This document shows, piece by piece, positions 17,102-24,513 of a DNA stretch of 37,994 nt (positions are counted from its first letter, which is position 1; the number at the start of each line of letters is the position of its first letter). This DNA is from an uncultured Bacteroidales bacterium. GTDB taxonomy: Bacteria > Bacteroidota > Bacteroidia > Bacteroidales > UBA932. Position numbers and translations under genes: made by a program. The stretch spans positions 1-37,994 of the forward strand of contig CALVDM010000022.1 of NCBI GenBank assembly GCA_944326335.1, given 5' to 3'. The notes beneath the pieces are model-generated. The model saw only the letters and a list, made by a program, of their open reading frames with translations. It searched no databases and was not told the DNA's origin.

Positions 17102-18574
17102 ATGAAAAAATTGTATTTATCCATAATGATATGCCTGCTCCCGCTTCTTGCAAGCGGCCAGGCTTTGAAAGGCAGCTATTTCTCCGAGTATTCTGTCTTG
17201 AGGAACAAGTTGAATCCGGCCTTTGTGCCACGGTCTTCATATCTCGGATTCGCGGGTCTGGACAATATAGGGCTCGGGATAACCGGCAACATCGGTGCGG
17301 CGAACTTCCTGTTTCCGGACAACGGTGTCGTGAAGACTTTCATGCACCCGGACGTGTCTTCCGAGGCTTTCCTCGGGAGTCTGCCTGCAAATCCTCACTT
17401 TGACATCGATGTTGATACCGACATACTGAATGTCGGCTTCTTCACCGGAAGGAACAGTTTCTGGTCGATAGGACTCGGCATAAAGGCAGATGCCGAGATG
17501 AATATCCCCAAGGAACTCTTCACTTTCCTGAAAAACGGGGCGGCTACCGACCCGCAGGAATATAACATAAGGAATCTCAGCGTGATACAGAACGCATACG
17601 CAGAACTTTCGCTTGGATACTCGCACAATTTCTCCGACCTGGTGAAAGGGCTCAGCGTCGGTGCCCGTGTCAAATTCCTTGCGGCAGTGGACAGGGTGGA
17701 CCTGAGGATAAGGGAGCTGAACCTGCGTATGGCATCGGACAAGTGGCAGGTCTCTGCCGATGCGTCCGGCCAGGTGATGGCGAAGGGGCTCGACGTGTCC
17801 ATAACTGACGGACCGTCAGTCAACACCGATTTCAACATGTGCCAGCTCGGCCTGGCAGGAATGGGTGCAGCCTTCGACCTCGGAGCAGAGTACAGGCTCT
17901 ATATCAACAGGTTTTTCGACAGCATCAGGTTCTCTGCAGCGGTTACTGACCTCGGCTTCATAAGCTATCCGGGAGATGCTGTCCAGAAGTTCACATCGTC
18001 CAACAACGTGGAGTTCAGCGGATTCGAGAATGTGAGCATGAATGGTGACCTCAATGTCGACGAGACTGTCAACGCGTTGAAAGACGGACTGCTCGAGATT
18101 CTGGATTTCCAGGAGACCGAAGGGGAGAAGACCGTCTCACGCATCAGACCTCAGGTTTTTGCAGGTGTCGAGGTGCCGTTCCTGTGGAACAGGATGAGTC
18201 TCGGCCTGCTGTACAGCGCAAAATTCGGATATACGAGCACGAGGAACGAGCTTACACTCGCTCTCAACATGCGTCCTGGCAAGTGGTTCAATCTCGGTGT
18301 CAACTATTCGATGCTCAACACCCAAAAGTCGTTCGGATGGCTGCTTGAGTTCATACCTCGTGCCGGTATAGGTTTCTTCATGGGGTCTGACTATACGTTC
18401 CTGGAGGTCGCCAGGTTTAATGTCGGAGAGTCTTGCATTCCGTTCTTTTATCCGGTGAACGAGATAAACTTCAACTTCAGGCTCGGCTGCCACATAGCTA
18501 TGGGCAATGCATACGACGACAAAGCCATGGCAAGGAAGGCTGCCCGAGCTGAGCGCAGGGCCAGCAGGAACTGA
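17102..18574 (+). CDS. DUF5723-type outer-membrane protein
   Basis: Secreted 490-residue protein with a signal peptide (MKKLYLSIMICLLPLLASGQ). The opening of the mature part (SYFSEYSVLRNKLNPAFVPRSSYLGF) is typical of DUF5723, a Bacteroidota family predicted to form an outer-membrane barrel of the FadL/PorV sort. Many amphipathic strands follow, ending near INFNFRLGCHIAMGNAYD, then a basic tail (ARKAARAERRASRN) beyond the last strand, which is unusual because barrels normally end in the strand. It is cotranscribed with the large lipoprotein, which could be its surface partner (inference). A strong terminator follows 25 bases after the stop. Family assignment is from recalled sequence style. 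Confidence 0.8.
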   Translation: MKKLYLSIMICLLPLLASGQALKGSYFSEYSVLRNKLNPAFVPRSSYLGFAGLDNIGLGITGNIGAANFLFPDNGVVKTFMHPDVSSEAFLGSLPANPHFDIDVDTDILNVGFFTGRNSFWSIGLGIKADAEMNIPKELFTFLKNGAATDPQEYNIRNLSVIQNAYAELSLGYSHNFSDLVKGLSVGARVKFLAAVDRVDLRIRELNLRMASDKWQVSADASGQVMAKGLDVSITDGPSVNTDFNMCQLGLAGMGAAFDLGAEYRLYINRFFDSIRFSAAVTDLGFISYPGDAVQKFTSSNNVEFSGFENVSMNGDLNVDETVNALKDGLLEILDFQETEGEKTVSRIRPQVFAGVEVPFLWNRMSLGLLYSAKFGYTSTRNELTLALNMRPGKWFNLGVNYSMLNTQKSFGWLLEFIPRAGIGFFMGSDYTFLEVARFNVGESCIPFFYPVNEINFNFRLGCHIAMGNAYDDKAMARKAARAERRASRN

Positions 18575-18598
18575 GTTGTCTGAGGCTGACTTTTTCAT

Positions 18599-18638
18599 AA
18601 AGGGGCTGTGTCAACTTGACACAGCCCCTTTAATTTTT
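18599..18638 (+). terminator. Intrinsic terminator after the DUF5723 gene
   Basis: A perfect 14-base-pair stem, AAAGGGGCTGTGTC (18599-18612) with GACACAGCCCCTTT (18618-18631), closes a five-base AACTT loop and is followed by AATTTTT. The minus strand lacks a T-run, so it acts on + transcripts. Confidence 0.92.
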
Positions 18639-18764
18639 GACGTGTAAGTTTTGCGGCAGGGAATGACACACATCACTTTCATGTGTGATTACTTAACATA
18701 ATATAAATTGTGTGACAAAATTTACTAACTAATATAGCTCCCGTTCGGCAAATCGAAAGTAAAC

Positions 18765-18796
18765 TTTGCTTTGCTCTCACTTATTCGCTATATTTG
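18765..18796 (+). promoter_or_regulatory. Consensus Bacteroidota promoter, close to a start codon
   Basis: TTTG at 18765-18768, a 20-base spacer and TATATTTG at 18789-18796 give a perfect match to the -33/-7 consensus. The predicted transcript starts at about 18801-18803, only 4-6 bases before the ATG at 18807. Confidence 0.75.
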
Positions 18797-18806
18797 TCAG
18801 CTGAAT

Positions 18807-19253
18807 ATGAAAAACCTGTGCTTGACAATATCCGCCGTTGTATTTTTCATGACGGCAATCTGCTCTCTGCTGGTCCGGACCCAGGGAGAAAATGCACAGT
18901 CTTCAACATCGTCAGCTACGTCACGGCATGACACCGTGGCTCAGCCGGACGGCACCATATCCGGAGCGGATGCCGCATCTTTCACCGCATACAACCTGCT
19001 CAACGGCACTTCAGCCAAAATCCACGCTACCGACAGGCAGACCGTACTGTACAGGAACCAGAGCAATGCAGCATCCGTATTCCAACAGGCATCGAAAAGA
19101 CAGCTCAACTTCAAGTTCCAGGATGCAGAATCCGGAATGGCACATCGGCTGTGGGTGAAATACCGCTACAACAGACAGAAAGCGGACATTCTTTACGGAG
19201 GGCTTTCCTCCAATTCAGACAGGATACATCTTCTGAGGGTGCTGATAATTTAA
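18807..19253 (+). CDS. Hypothetical exported or membrane-anchored protein
   Basis: Unrecognised protein of 148 residues. It starts with a hydrophobic segment (residues 4-23, LCLTISAVVFFMTAICSLLV) that is either an uncleaved anchor or a signal peptide. A Ser/Thr/Ala-rich, low-complexity stretch follows (about 28-60), then a more ordered basic C-terminal half with NFKFQDAESGMAHRLWVKYRYNRQ and a hydrophobic end (RVLII). An upstream in-frame start at 18771 is rejected because the consensus promoter lies between it and 18807. It lies between a terminator and a strong hairpin, so it is probably a single-gene transcript. Confidence 0.6.
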   Translation: MKNLCLTISAVVFFMTAICSLLVRTQGENAQSSTSSATSRHDTVAQPDGTISGADAASFTAYNLLNGTSAKIHATDRQTVLYRNQSNAASVFQQASKRQLNFKFQDAESGMAHRLWVKYRYNRQKADILYGGLSSNSDRIHLLRVLII

Positions 19254-19259
19254 CGTACA

Positions 19260-19294
19260 GGCGGCAACGGAAGTCCCGGAAGGGACATGCCGCC
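19260..19294 (+). other. Compact two-part RNA hairpin with GGAA loop
   Basis: An outer 7-base-pair stem, GGCGGCA (19260-19266) with TGCCGCC (19288-19294), encloses an inner 5-base-pair stem, GTCCC (19273-19277) with GGGAC (19282-19286), capped by GGAA, a GNRA-type tetraloop. A six-base bulge lies on the left arm. It starts 6 bases after the preceding stop. There is no T-run, so it may be a 3'-end stability element or a regulatory structure rather than a terminator. Confidence 0.6.
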
Positions 19295-19359
19295 ATACAG
19301 GGATAATTCGTCAATCCGACGACAGATTTATTGGTTTCACCATCAAAATGATGTAAAAA

Positions 19360-19806
19360 ATGGAAAAAGAATTCAGCAGAGTACGCTCTGCGAAAGATAT
19401 TGTCATATCACTCATACTCATTGCAGCCGGCGCCGTACTTGTGGCACTGCCCACGGGAACATCGGTAAACATTATTGGCTTCTTCATGATATTCACCGGA
19501 CTCGTGCTTCTGCTCGTGCTCAGGACATCATACAGGCTTGACGGCACGAAGGAGTTCTACAAGAAGAAGGAGTTCTTCTTCCCTCAGAGCAAAAAGGATT
19601 CATTCACAGCCGCGCTCCAGAAGGACCCGTCGGCCGTTGACTTGTCAGAGGAGAACAAAGGCAATGGACTGCGCCTGGATATCTTCTTCAGCCACAAGAC
19701 CGGGAAGGCATACTGCAGACTTTACGAGTACATCCCGTACCGTTACGAGCCTTGCTCGCCTTATTTCGAGTATGAAGTTGAAAAAGTGACAAAACTTATC
19801 GGATAA
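19360..19806 (+). CDS. Hypothetical small inner-membrane protein
   Basis: Unrecognised protein of 148 residues. Two adjacent transmembrane helices occupy about residues 13-30 (IVISLILIAAGAVLVAL) and 36-54 (NIIGFFMIFTGLVLLLVL), joined by a short PTGTSV turn. A cytoplasmic domain of about 90 residues follows, with a lysine-rich EFYKKKEFFFPQSKKD stretch and a more ordered end (LRLDIFFSHKTGKAYCRLYEYIPYRYEPC). The layout resembles small membrane proteins conserved as hypotheticals in Bacteroidales. It follows the compact hairpin by 65 bases; no clear TAnnTTTG promoter lies directly upstream. A dyad at 19851-19886 follows it. Confidence 0.68.
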   Translation: MEKEFSRVRSAKDIVISLILIAAGAVLVALPTGTSVNIIGFFMIFTGLVLLLVLRTSYRLDGTKEFYKKKEFFFPQSKKDSFTAALQKDPSAVDLSEENKGNGLRLDIFFSHKTGKAYCRLYEYIPYRYEPCSPYFEYEVEKVTKLIG

Positions 19807-19850
19807 AGACAGTCCGTATCGGGGTTTCGTGTCTTTCTTTGAAAGACGTT

Positions 19851-19886
19851 AGGGGGAGGCCAAAAGTTCATTTTCGGCCTCCCCCT
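19851..19886. terminator. Strong dyad between convergent genes
   Basis: AGGGGGAGGCC (19851-19861) pairs perfectly with GGCCTCCCCCT (19876-19886), with AAAA and TTTT continuing into the loop. The following T-run is weak on both strands (TT only). Its place between two convergent genes supports termination for both. Confidence 0.65.
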
Positions 19887-19916
19887 TGATGTCTGTCGGA
19901 ACTTATCTCAACATGG

Positions 19917-21098
19917 TCACTGCCACTGGTATTTCCATGCAGGCAAATCGGCCCTCTGTGCAAGCAGTTCCTTGGCGAGTACGGGATTGGAATAGATGCG
20001 AATGAAAATGTCTTTCAGACCTTCCCTGTCCAGCGACTTCTCCACCGTGTCCAGCTGATGCTCCATATACTCTGTGAACCGTTCCACATCTTCCCTGTTG
20101 TACATCTCCGCATATTTCGACCCGCCGTCCACGATGTCGTATGCGATATAGTTTGTCTTCCAAAGCTTGTATCCGTCGATTACGCGGAGGTCCACAGCAT
20201 GCCTTATCCACTGGTAGCGGTCGTTCTTGTCGCACTGCGAAGCCTTCTCTATCTCTTCCGGGGTCAGCGGCAGCCCGATGTTCAGGTGGATGTTCCCTTT
20301 CTGCTGCTTAATCCCCGTGAGGATGCTGTTCAGGTCTTCTCCTGGAGCTTTCACATATTTCTGAGTCTTCGATATGAGCAGCTCACGCGCTTTCAGTGCA
20401 TCGCACGGTTCGTATTCGTATGAAATGCTGAGCGGAATTATGTTCAGTTCCTCAAAATTGTGCCTGAAATCGGATGTACCGCTCATGTCGAGCATTTTCA
20501 GAAGTCCCTGCTCGGTTATGTCCTCCCCGTCTTTCGTGCGTCCCTGACGCTGCGCGAGCCATATCGAGCTTTTCTGTTCAGTGATGCTCAACCGGATGTA
20601 TCTCGAGAGCAGCTGCGACGAGAGATACAACTCCCGTGCAGATATGCCCCTGACTACCTTTATCATCCTGTTGGAGCGGATGAGGTACTCAATGAACTTG
20701 TTGGTTATGAGGTTGTCCCCGACAGCTATCTCGGTGAGCGGAATCCCGTTCCTGTACAGCACAAGCTGCGTGATGGCCGGGTCGAGGATTATATCCCGGT
20801 GGTTGGAAAGGGCAAGGAATTTCCTGTCCTTTGGAATGTTTCCTATGCCGTCATAGGAAAAGTTATGTGCCGTGTGCTCAATCACCCATTCCACGACCTT
20901 GGACATGACCATGACCTGGAAATCGTCTATGCTCCGGACCTGCTTCAGCAGATTCTGGAGGTATTCAGGGGATTCGGCAGGGAAAAAATATTGCGAAACC
21001 TCTTTCAGGACGGGATTTTCGGCCACTATATTAAGCGCTTTCACAGCCTCTTCGTCTGTGTAGGGGCTTATGCTCTCGAATTCGGATAAATCTATCAT
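19917..21098 (-). CDS. 1-acyl-glycerol-3-phosphate acyltransferase-like protein (PlsC/GPAT domain)
   Basis: Predicted membrane-associated acyltransferase, possibly for phospholipid or another glycolipid. The core has LALSNHRDIILDPAI in place of the NHxxxxD block: the histidine is kept but the aspartate spacing is H-x5-D (with another D two residues after H). Later blocks include NRMIKVVRGISARELYLSS, SIWLAQRQGRTKDGEDITEQGLL (the E-G-x-R-like region) and LNIIPLSISYEYEPCDA, in the order seen for acyltransferases. I choose ATG 21098 (393 residues) over 21149: a TAAATTTG -7 element at 21116-21123 lies between them, and the protein from 21098 (MIDLSEFESISPYTDEEA) starts in the family manner. It is followed downstream only by the convergent dyad. 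Confidence 0.8.
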   Translation of the reverse strand: MIDLSEFESISPYTDEEAVKALNIVAENPVLKEVSQYFFPAESPEYLQNLLKQVRSIDDFQVMVMSKVVEWVIEHTAHNFSYDGIGNIPKDRKFLALSNHRDIILDPAITQLVLYRNGIPLTEIAVGDNLITNKFIEYLIRSNRMIKVVRGISARELYLSSQLLSRYIRLSITEQKSSIWLAQRQGRTKDGEDITEQGLLKMLDMSGTSDFRHNFEELNIIPLSISYEYEPCDALKARELLISKTQKYVKAPGEDLNSILTGIKQQKGNIHLNIGLPLTPEEIEKASQCDKNDRYQWIRHAVDLRVIDGYKLWKTNYIAYDIVDGGSKYAEMYNREDVERFTEYMEHQLDTVEKSLDREGLKDIFIRIYSNPVLAKELLAQRADLPAWKYQWQ

Positions 21099-21115
21099 TT
21101 CGTCTGTTTTTGCGG

Positions 21116-21123
21116 CAAATTTA
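21116..21123 (-). promoter_or_regulatory. -7 element of the acyltransferase gene
   Basis: The minus strand reads TAAATTTG then CCGC, with a TTGT-like -33 about 21 bases upstream. Transcription would begin near 21110, about 12 bases before the ATG at 21098, and this decides the start codon. Confidence 0.6.
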
Positions 21124-21216
21124 GGAACAGTTTTACTATTTTTAAACAATCTCTGCTAAATTTTTAGACATAATGAAATGAAAATTTATCAGAATTGTAA
21201 TCAAAACTTGACTGAT

Positions 21217-21230
21217 GGCTGAAGGCAGCC
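21217..21230 (-). terminator. Weak hairpin after queA
   Basis: GGCTG and CAGCC around an AAGG/CCTT loop form a short five-pair stem directly after the queA stop. The downstream minus-strand sequence has only a short TTTT about 13 bases on, so this is at best a weak terminator. Confidence 0.3.
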
Positions 21231-22445
21231 TTACCTGTCCCTGAAAAGGATGGAGCTGTCCCCGTAGCTCAGGAAACGGAATCCATGCTCCATAGCGAAG
21301 TCATACACAGGTCTCCATCCGCCTCCGATGAAAGCGGATATAAGGAGCAGCAGAGTGCTCTGGGGCTGATGGAAATTCGTCACGAGGGCATCGGTTATCC
21401 TGAACCTGAAGCCCGGGACGATGATTATCCTCGTGCCGAGTTTCAGTTCGTCGAGGCCGTTCCTGTCGAGATAGTCAGATATGGCCAGCAAGGCTTCACG
21501 GGTGCTGTATTGATATTCCCTCTCGTAGGGACACCATTGTCCCACATCTTCAGGATGTCCTTTCTCAATGCAGCTGACACCGGCATAGTACAGGGATTCG
21601 AGAGTCCTTACGGATGTCGTTCCTACAGCCGTGACATGCTTCCTGTGCTCCGCCGCAAGCGTCCGGAGCAGGGATTTGCTGACAGTGAAAGGCTCTCTGT
21701 GCATGCGGTGTCCGGATATCGTCTCCGACTTCACCGGCAGGAATGTCCCTGCCCCTACATGAAGGCACACGGTCTCCATGTCAACGCCTTTCCCCCGGAT
21801 TGCCCCGATTTCGGCATCGGTGAAATGAAGGCCGGCAGTAGGCGCGGCGACGGAGCCACGGTATTTTGCGTACAGAGTCTGGTACCGTTCCCGGTCTATG
21901 GCTTCCGTATCTCTGTTGAGATAAGGCGGGATGGGGATTGAGCCGCATATCTCAAGGACCTTGGAAAAGGGCTCGCCACCTTTCCACGACAGTTCTACGA
22001 CGGCCACTTCGTTGTCCCGCCCAACCAGTTCCGCCCTCAGGTCCATGGCCGTGACTGCCGGGTCTGAGGATGGGTTGTACAGATGCAGCACATCTGATTT
22101 CCAGCGTTTTACGTTCCCTACGATGCATTTCCACCGGCATTTTCCTGTGGTCGAAAATATCTGGTTGTATTCGGCAGGCTGCACAGGCTCGAGGCAGAAT
22201 ATCTCGATGTGTGCGCCGGTATCCCTCTGGAAATGCAGCCTTGCAGGCACCACCTTGGTGTCGTTGAATACCATGACGGAGTCTCCCGGTATGAAGTCCG
22301 GTATTTCCTTGAATGAATGTTCCCGTGGGGTGCCGTCCTTGTAGACGAGCAGTTTGGACGAATCCCGCTGCGGCAGGGGATATTTTGCAATCCTCTCCTC
22401 CGGGAGTACGTAATCGTAGTCTGTTATCTTTATTACAGGTATCAT
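21231..22445 (-). CDS. queA: tRNA S-adenosylmethionine ribosyltransferase-isomerase
   Basis: Transfers and isomerises the ribosyl part of SAM onto 7-aminomethyl-7-deazaguanine in tRNA (wobble position of GUN anticodons), giving epoxyqueuosine. At 404 residues it is longer than the usual about 345 of E. coli QueA. Motifs include the N-terminal YDYVLPEERIAKYPLPQRD and SKLLVY, VFNDTKVVPARL, the central AAPTAGLHFT, HVGAGTFLPVK, the glycine-rich VGTTSVRTLESL, and the C-terminal TNFHQPQSTLLLLISAFIG. All match the family. The extra length comes mainly from an insert around residues 95-130 (CRWKCIVGNVKRWK). A TATTTTCG -7-like element lies at 22466-22473. No other queuosine gene is nearby. Confidence 0.95.
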   Translation of the reverse strand: MIPVIKITDYDYVLPEERIAKYPLPQRDSSKLLVYKDGTPREHSFKEIPDFIPGDSVMVFNDTKVVPARLHFQRDTGAHIEIFCLEPVQPAEYNQIFSTTGKCRWKCIVGNVKRWKSDVLHLYNPSSDPAVTAMDLRAELVGRDNEVAVVELSWKGGEPFSKVLEICGSIPIPPYLNRDTEAIDRERYQTLYAKYRGSVAAPTAGLHFTDAEIGAIRGKGVDMETVCLHVGAGTFLPVKSETISGHRMHREPFTVSKSLLRTLAAEHRKHVTAVGTTSVRTLESLYYAGVSCIEKGHPEDVGQWCPYEREYQYSTREALLAISDYLDRNGLDELKLGTRIIIVPGFRFRITDALVTNFHQPQSTLLLLISAFIGGGWRPVYDFAMEHGFRFLSYGDSSILFRDR

Positions 22446-22930
22446 CTCATTAAAAAAAACTTATGCGAAAATACTCAATTCATGTCAAAACAGAAAACAA
22501 CATCTCTAAATCTTCGTTATTTACAAATGTAATTTACATCTTGAACCACACAGATAACATTATTATACAAAAATCCAGGATTATGGGAGATTTTGGGAAC
22601 TTCTGTAAAATGTTCAGAAATGTTTAATAAGAAAAATTTATCCTAAAAAATCTTATGTATAAATACAGTATAATCAGAGTTTTACCGATAATCATATAAA
22701 TTAATGCGAGATATTGTACGTGTAAATTTCCAGTCTAATTTGTCTAAAAATGTAAATTTGCGGAGATGTGGGAATCAAATCCAATATATTCAGACGATTA
22801 CAGATATAACATAAAGTAATGCTTCAACAAGTTATCCTGTCCTCCCCTATCTATTTCCAAATGTAAACCGAGAATTGATTACATTTGCTAACAAATTTTT
22901 CGTTACATTTGTAAACAAAACGATTACAAT
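22446..22930. promoter_or_regulatory. AT-rich divergent control region
   Basis: A gene-free stretch of 485 bases, far richer in A and T than its surroundings. It holds the queA -7-like box (22466-22473, minus: TATTTTCG), a minus-strand TACATTTG near 22513-22520, TGTAAATTT repeated 30 bases apart (22721-22729 and 22751-22759), a TAAATTTG box at 22753-22760 on the plus strand, and two TACATTTG boxes before the HTH gene. I see no coding frame of note and no recognisable structured RNA. Confidence 0.7.
22880..22919 (+). promoter_or_regulatory. Promoter and likely operators of the HTH regulator
   Basis: Two boxes, TACATTTG at 22880-22887 and at 22904-22911, start 24 bases apart. Each runs into a partial inverted repeat, TTTGCTAACAAA (22884-22895) and TTTGTAAACAAA (22908-22919), i.e. 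TTTG-N4-CAAA. The second box fits a -7 element 20 bases before the ATG, so a dimer bound here would cover the promoter. Autoregulation is inferred. Confidence 0.55.
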
Positions 22931-23365
22931 ATGAACGAGCGTCTGAAGCAGTTTCTTGCTGCGGAAAACATATCGCAGGCGGCCTTTGCAGACAAGATTG
23001 ACGTTGCGAGGGCGAATGTCTCGCATATACTGTCCGGACGTAACAGGCCCGGATATGACTTTTTTGCAAGCCTGATCAGAAACTACCCTTCCCTGAACAT
23101 CGAGTGGCTCATCACCGGCAAAGGCAGGATGTACAAGACTTCCACGCAGGAAGCGGCTTCAGCTTCAGACCTGTTCTCCTTCCCTGCGGCACAGGAAAAA
23201 AAGACGGAAACGCCTGTACAGGACACTGTGGAGGCGGTCCCGGTGCAGGAAAATGCCATGGAAGCACCCTCCGGCTCCCCTTCTGCCCCTGCCGTGAAGC
23301 CGCGCAAAGCCGTGAAGATAATCGTATTCTACGATGACAATACGTTCGAGGAATTTGAAAAATGA
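22931..23365 (+). CDS. XRE-type helix-turn-helix regulator
   Basis: Predicted DNA-binding protein of 144 residues. Residues about 1-65 form a Cro/CI-type HTH: the recognition part is AFADKIDVARANVSHILSGRNRPGYDF, followed by SLNIEWLITGKGRM, the usual end of this domain in Bacteroidota. A long low-complexity linker of Ala/Pro/Glu/Ser (about 70-125) leads to a basic stretch (KPRKAVKIIVFY) and a short acidic tail (DDNTFEEFEK). That tail pattern recurs in small Bacteroidota HTH proteins; its role is unknown. The control sites directly upstream look like operators for an XRE dimer. A separate promoter for pyrD follows, so the regulator may be monocistronic. Confidence 0.85.
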   Translation: MNERLKQFLAAENISQAAFADKIDVARANVSHILSGRNRPGYDFFASLIRNYPSLNIEWLITGKGRMYKTSTQEAASASDLFSFPAAQEKKTETPVQDTVEAVPVQENAMEAPSGSPSAPAVKPRKAVKIIVFYDDNTFEEFEK

Positions 23366-23418
23366 CGTACCTGTGAATTTTCCATGGTCACGAGCGGCAT
23401 AAATCGGAAATTTATGTG

Positions 23419-23426
23419 TAAGTTTG
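23419..23426 (+). promoter_or_regulatory. -7 element of pyrD
   Basis: TAAGTTTG followed by CGCC matches TAnnTTTG. Transcription would begin near 23432, about 20 bases before the pyrD ATG. The -33 region is not recognisable. Confidence 0.5.
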
Positions 23427-23451
23427 CGCCTGACAAAGGAACTACGAAGAG

Positions 23452-24513
23452 ATGTACAAGCAGTTAATCCGTCCTATTCTGTTCAGTTTCAATCCGGAAG
23501 CCGCACACAACCTTACCTTGGCAGCACTCGGGGCCACAAGATATATCCCGTTTCTCGGCTCTATAATAAGGATGCTCTACCGTAAGAGCGACCCGGAGCT
23601 TGAACGCGAAGTCTTCGGGCTGAAGTTTCCGAACCCTGTCGGACTTGCCGGAGGGCTCGACAAGAACGGGGAATTCTTCAACGAGCTTTCGGATTTCGGG
23701 TTCGGTTTCGTGGAGATAGGGTCCCTCACCCCTGAGCCGCAGCCCGGCAACCCGAGACCGAGACTTTTCCGTCTGGTCAAGGACCGTGCTATAATAAACA
23801 GGATGGGCATAAACAACAAAGGCGTGAAGAATGCCGTCGAGCACCTCAAGCGTGTAAAGCCGAGAGTGCTTGTGGCAGGAAACATATCAAAGAATACATC
23901 CAGTATAAACGACGATGCTGCAAAGGATTACGAGTCGGCCTTCGCGATGCTGTACGACTTCGTGGACATGTTCGTCATAAATCTGTCCTGCCCTAACGTG
24001 AGCGGGCTCTCCGACCTGCAGGACGTGTCGTCGCTCTCGGAGATTGTGGACAAGCTCCTGAATCTGAGGATGTATTTCGATGAATACCGCCCTATATTGA
24101 TCAAGGTCTCCCCTGACATCTCACACCAGCAGCTCGACGAGATAATAGACTATTCACTGATGTCCGGTGTGGACGGGATTGTGGCCGGGAACACGACCAG
24201 AGGTCGCGAGGGGCTGACTGTGGAGCAGGAAAAGATAGACGAGATAGGTAACGGGGGCATGTCAGGGGCTCCGCTGTTCCGGAAGAGCATCGCCCTTGTC
24301 AGGTATATCAGCGAAAAATCCATGGGCAAGCTCCCCATAATAGGTGTAGGAGGCATAATGTCTGGAGAACAGGCCCGGCAGATGCTCGATGCGGGTGCTT
24401 CTCTTGTCGAAATCTACAGCGGTTTCATATACGAAGGCCCTTCACTCGTCAAGAAGATAAACAGCTATATCCTCCAGACAGCGCGCTCGAGGGATAAATC
24501 CGATATGCAATGA
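23452..24513 (+). CDS. pyrD: Dihydroorotate dehydrogenase (quinone type)
   Basis: Oxidises dihydroorotate to orotate in pyrimidine synthesis, with FMN, passing electrons to membrane quinone. The N-terminal amphipathic extension (MYKQLIRPILFSFNPEAAHNLTL) and the blocks GLKFPNPVGLAGGLDKNGEF, EIGSLTPEPQPGNPRPRLFRL and INRMGINNKG define class 2. At the active site the segment is NLSCPN (N177, C180, N182): cysteine sits where E. coli class 2 has the base serine (S175) and where class 1 enzymes use cysteine. FMN-phosphate loops GVGGIMS and EIYSGFIYEGP are present near the end. It overlaps cinA by 4 bases (ATGA). The start follows from the promoter and the conserved N-terminus. Confidence 0.95.
   Translation: MYKQLIRPILFSFNPEAAHNLTLAALGATRYIPFLGSIIRMLYRKSDPELEREVFGLKFPNPVGLAGGLDKNGEFFNELSDFGFGFVEIGSLTPEPQPGNPRPRLFRLVKDRAIINRMGINNKGVKNAVEHLKRVKPRVLVAGNISKNTSSINDDAAKDYESAFAMLYDFVDMFVINLSCPNVSGLSDLQDVSSLSEIVDKLLNLRMYFDEYRPILIKVSPDISHQQLDEIIDYSLMSGVDGIVAGNTTRGREGLTVEQEKIDEIGNGGMSGAPLFRKSIALVRYISEKSMGKLPIIGVGGIMSGEQARQMLDAGASLVEIYSGFIYEGPSLVKKINSYILQTARSRDKSDMQ

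Noticed and set aside
18667-18687. CACACAT/ATGTGTG hairpin as a terminator
   Set aside because: The stem is short and has no T-run; a much stronger terminator already lies at 18599-18638.
22317-22532. Plus-strand frame at the queA start
   Set aside because: It is mostly antisense to queA and ends in AT-rich control DNA, with no protein-like features.
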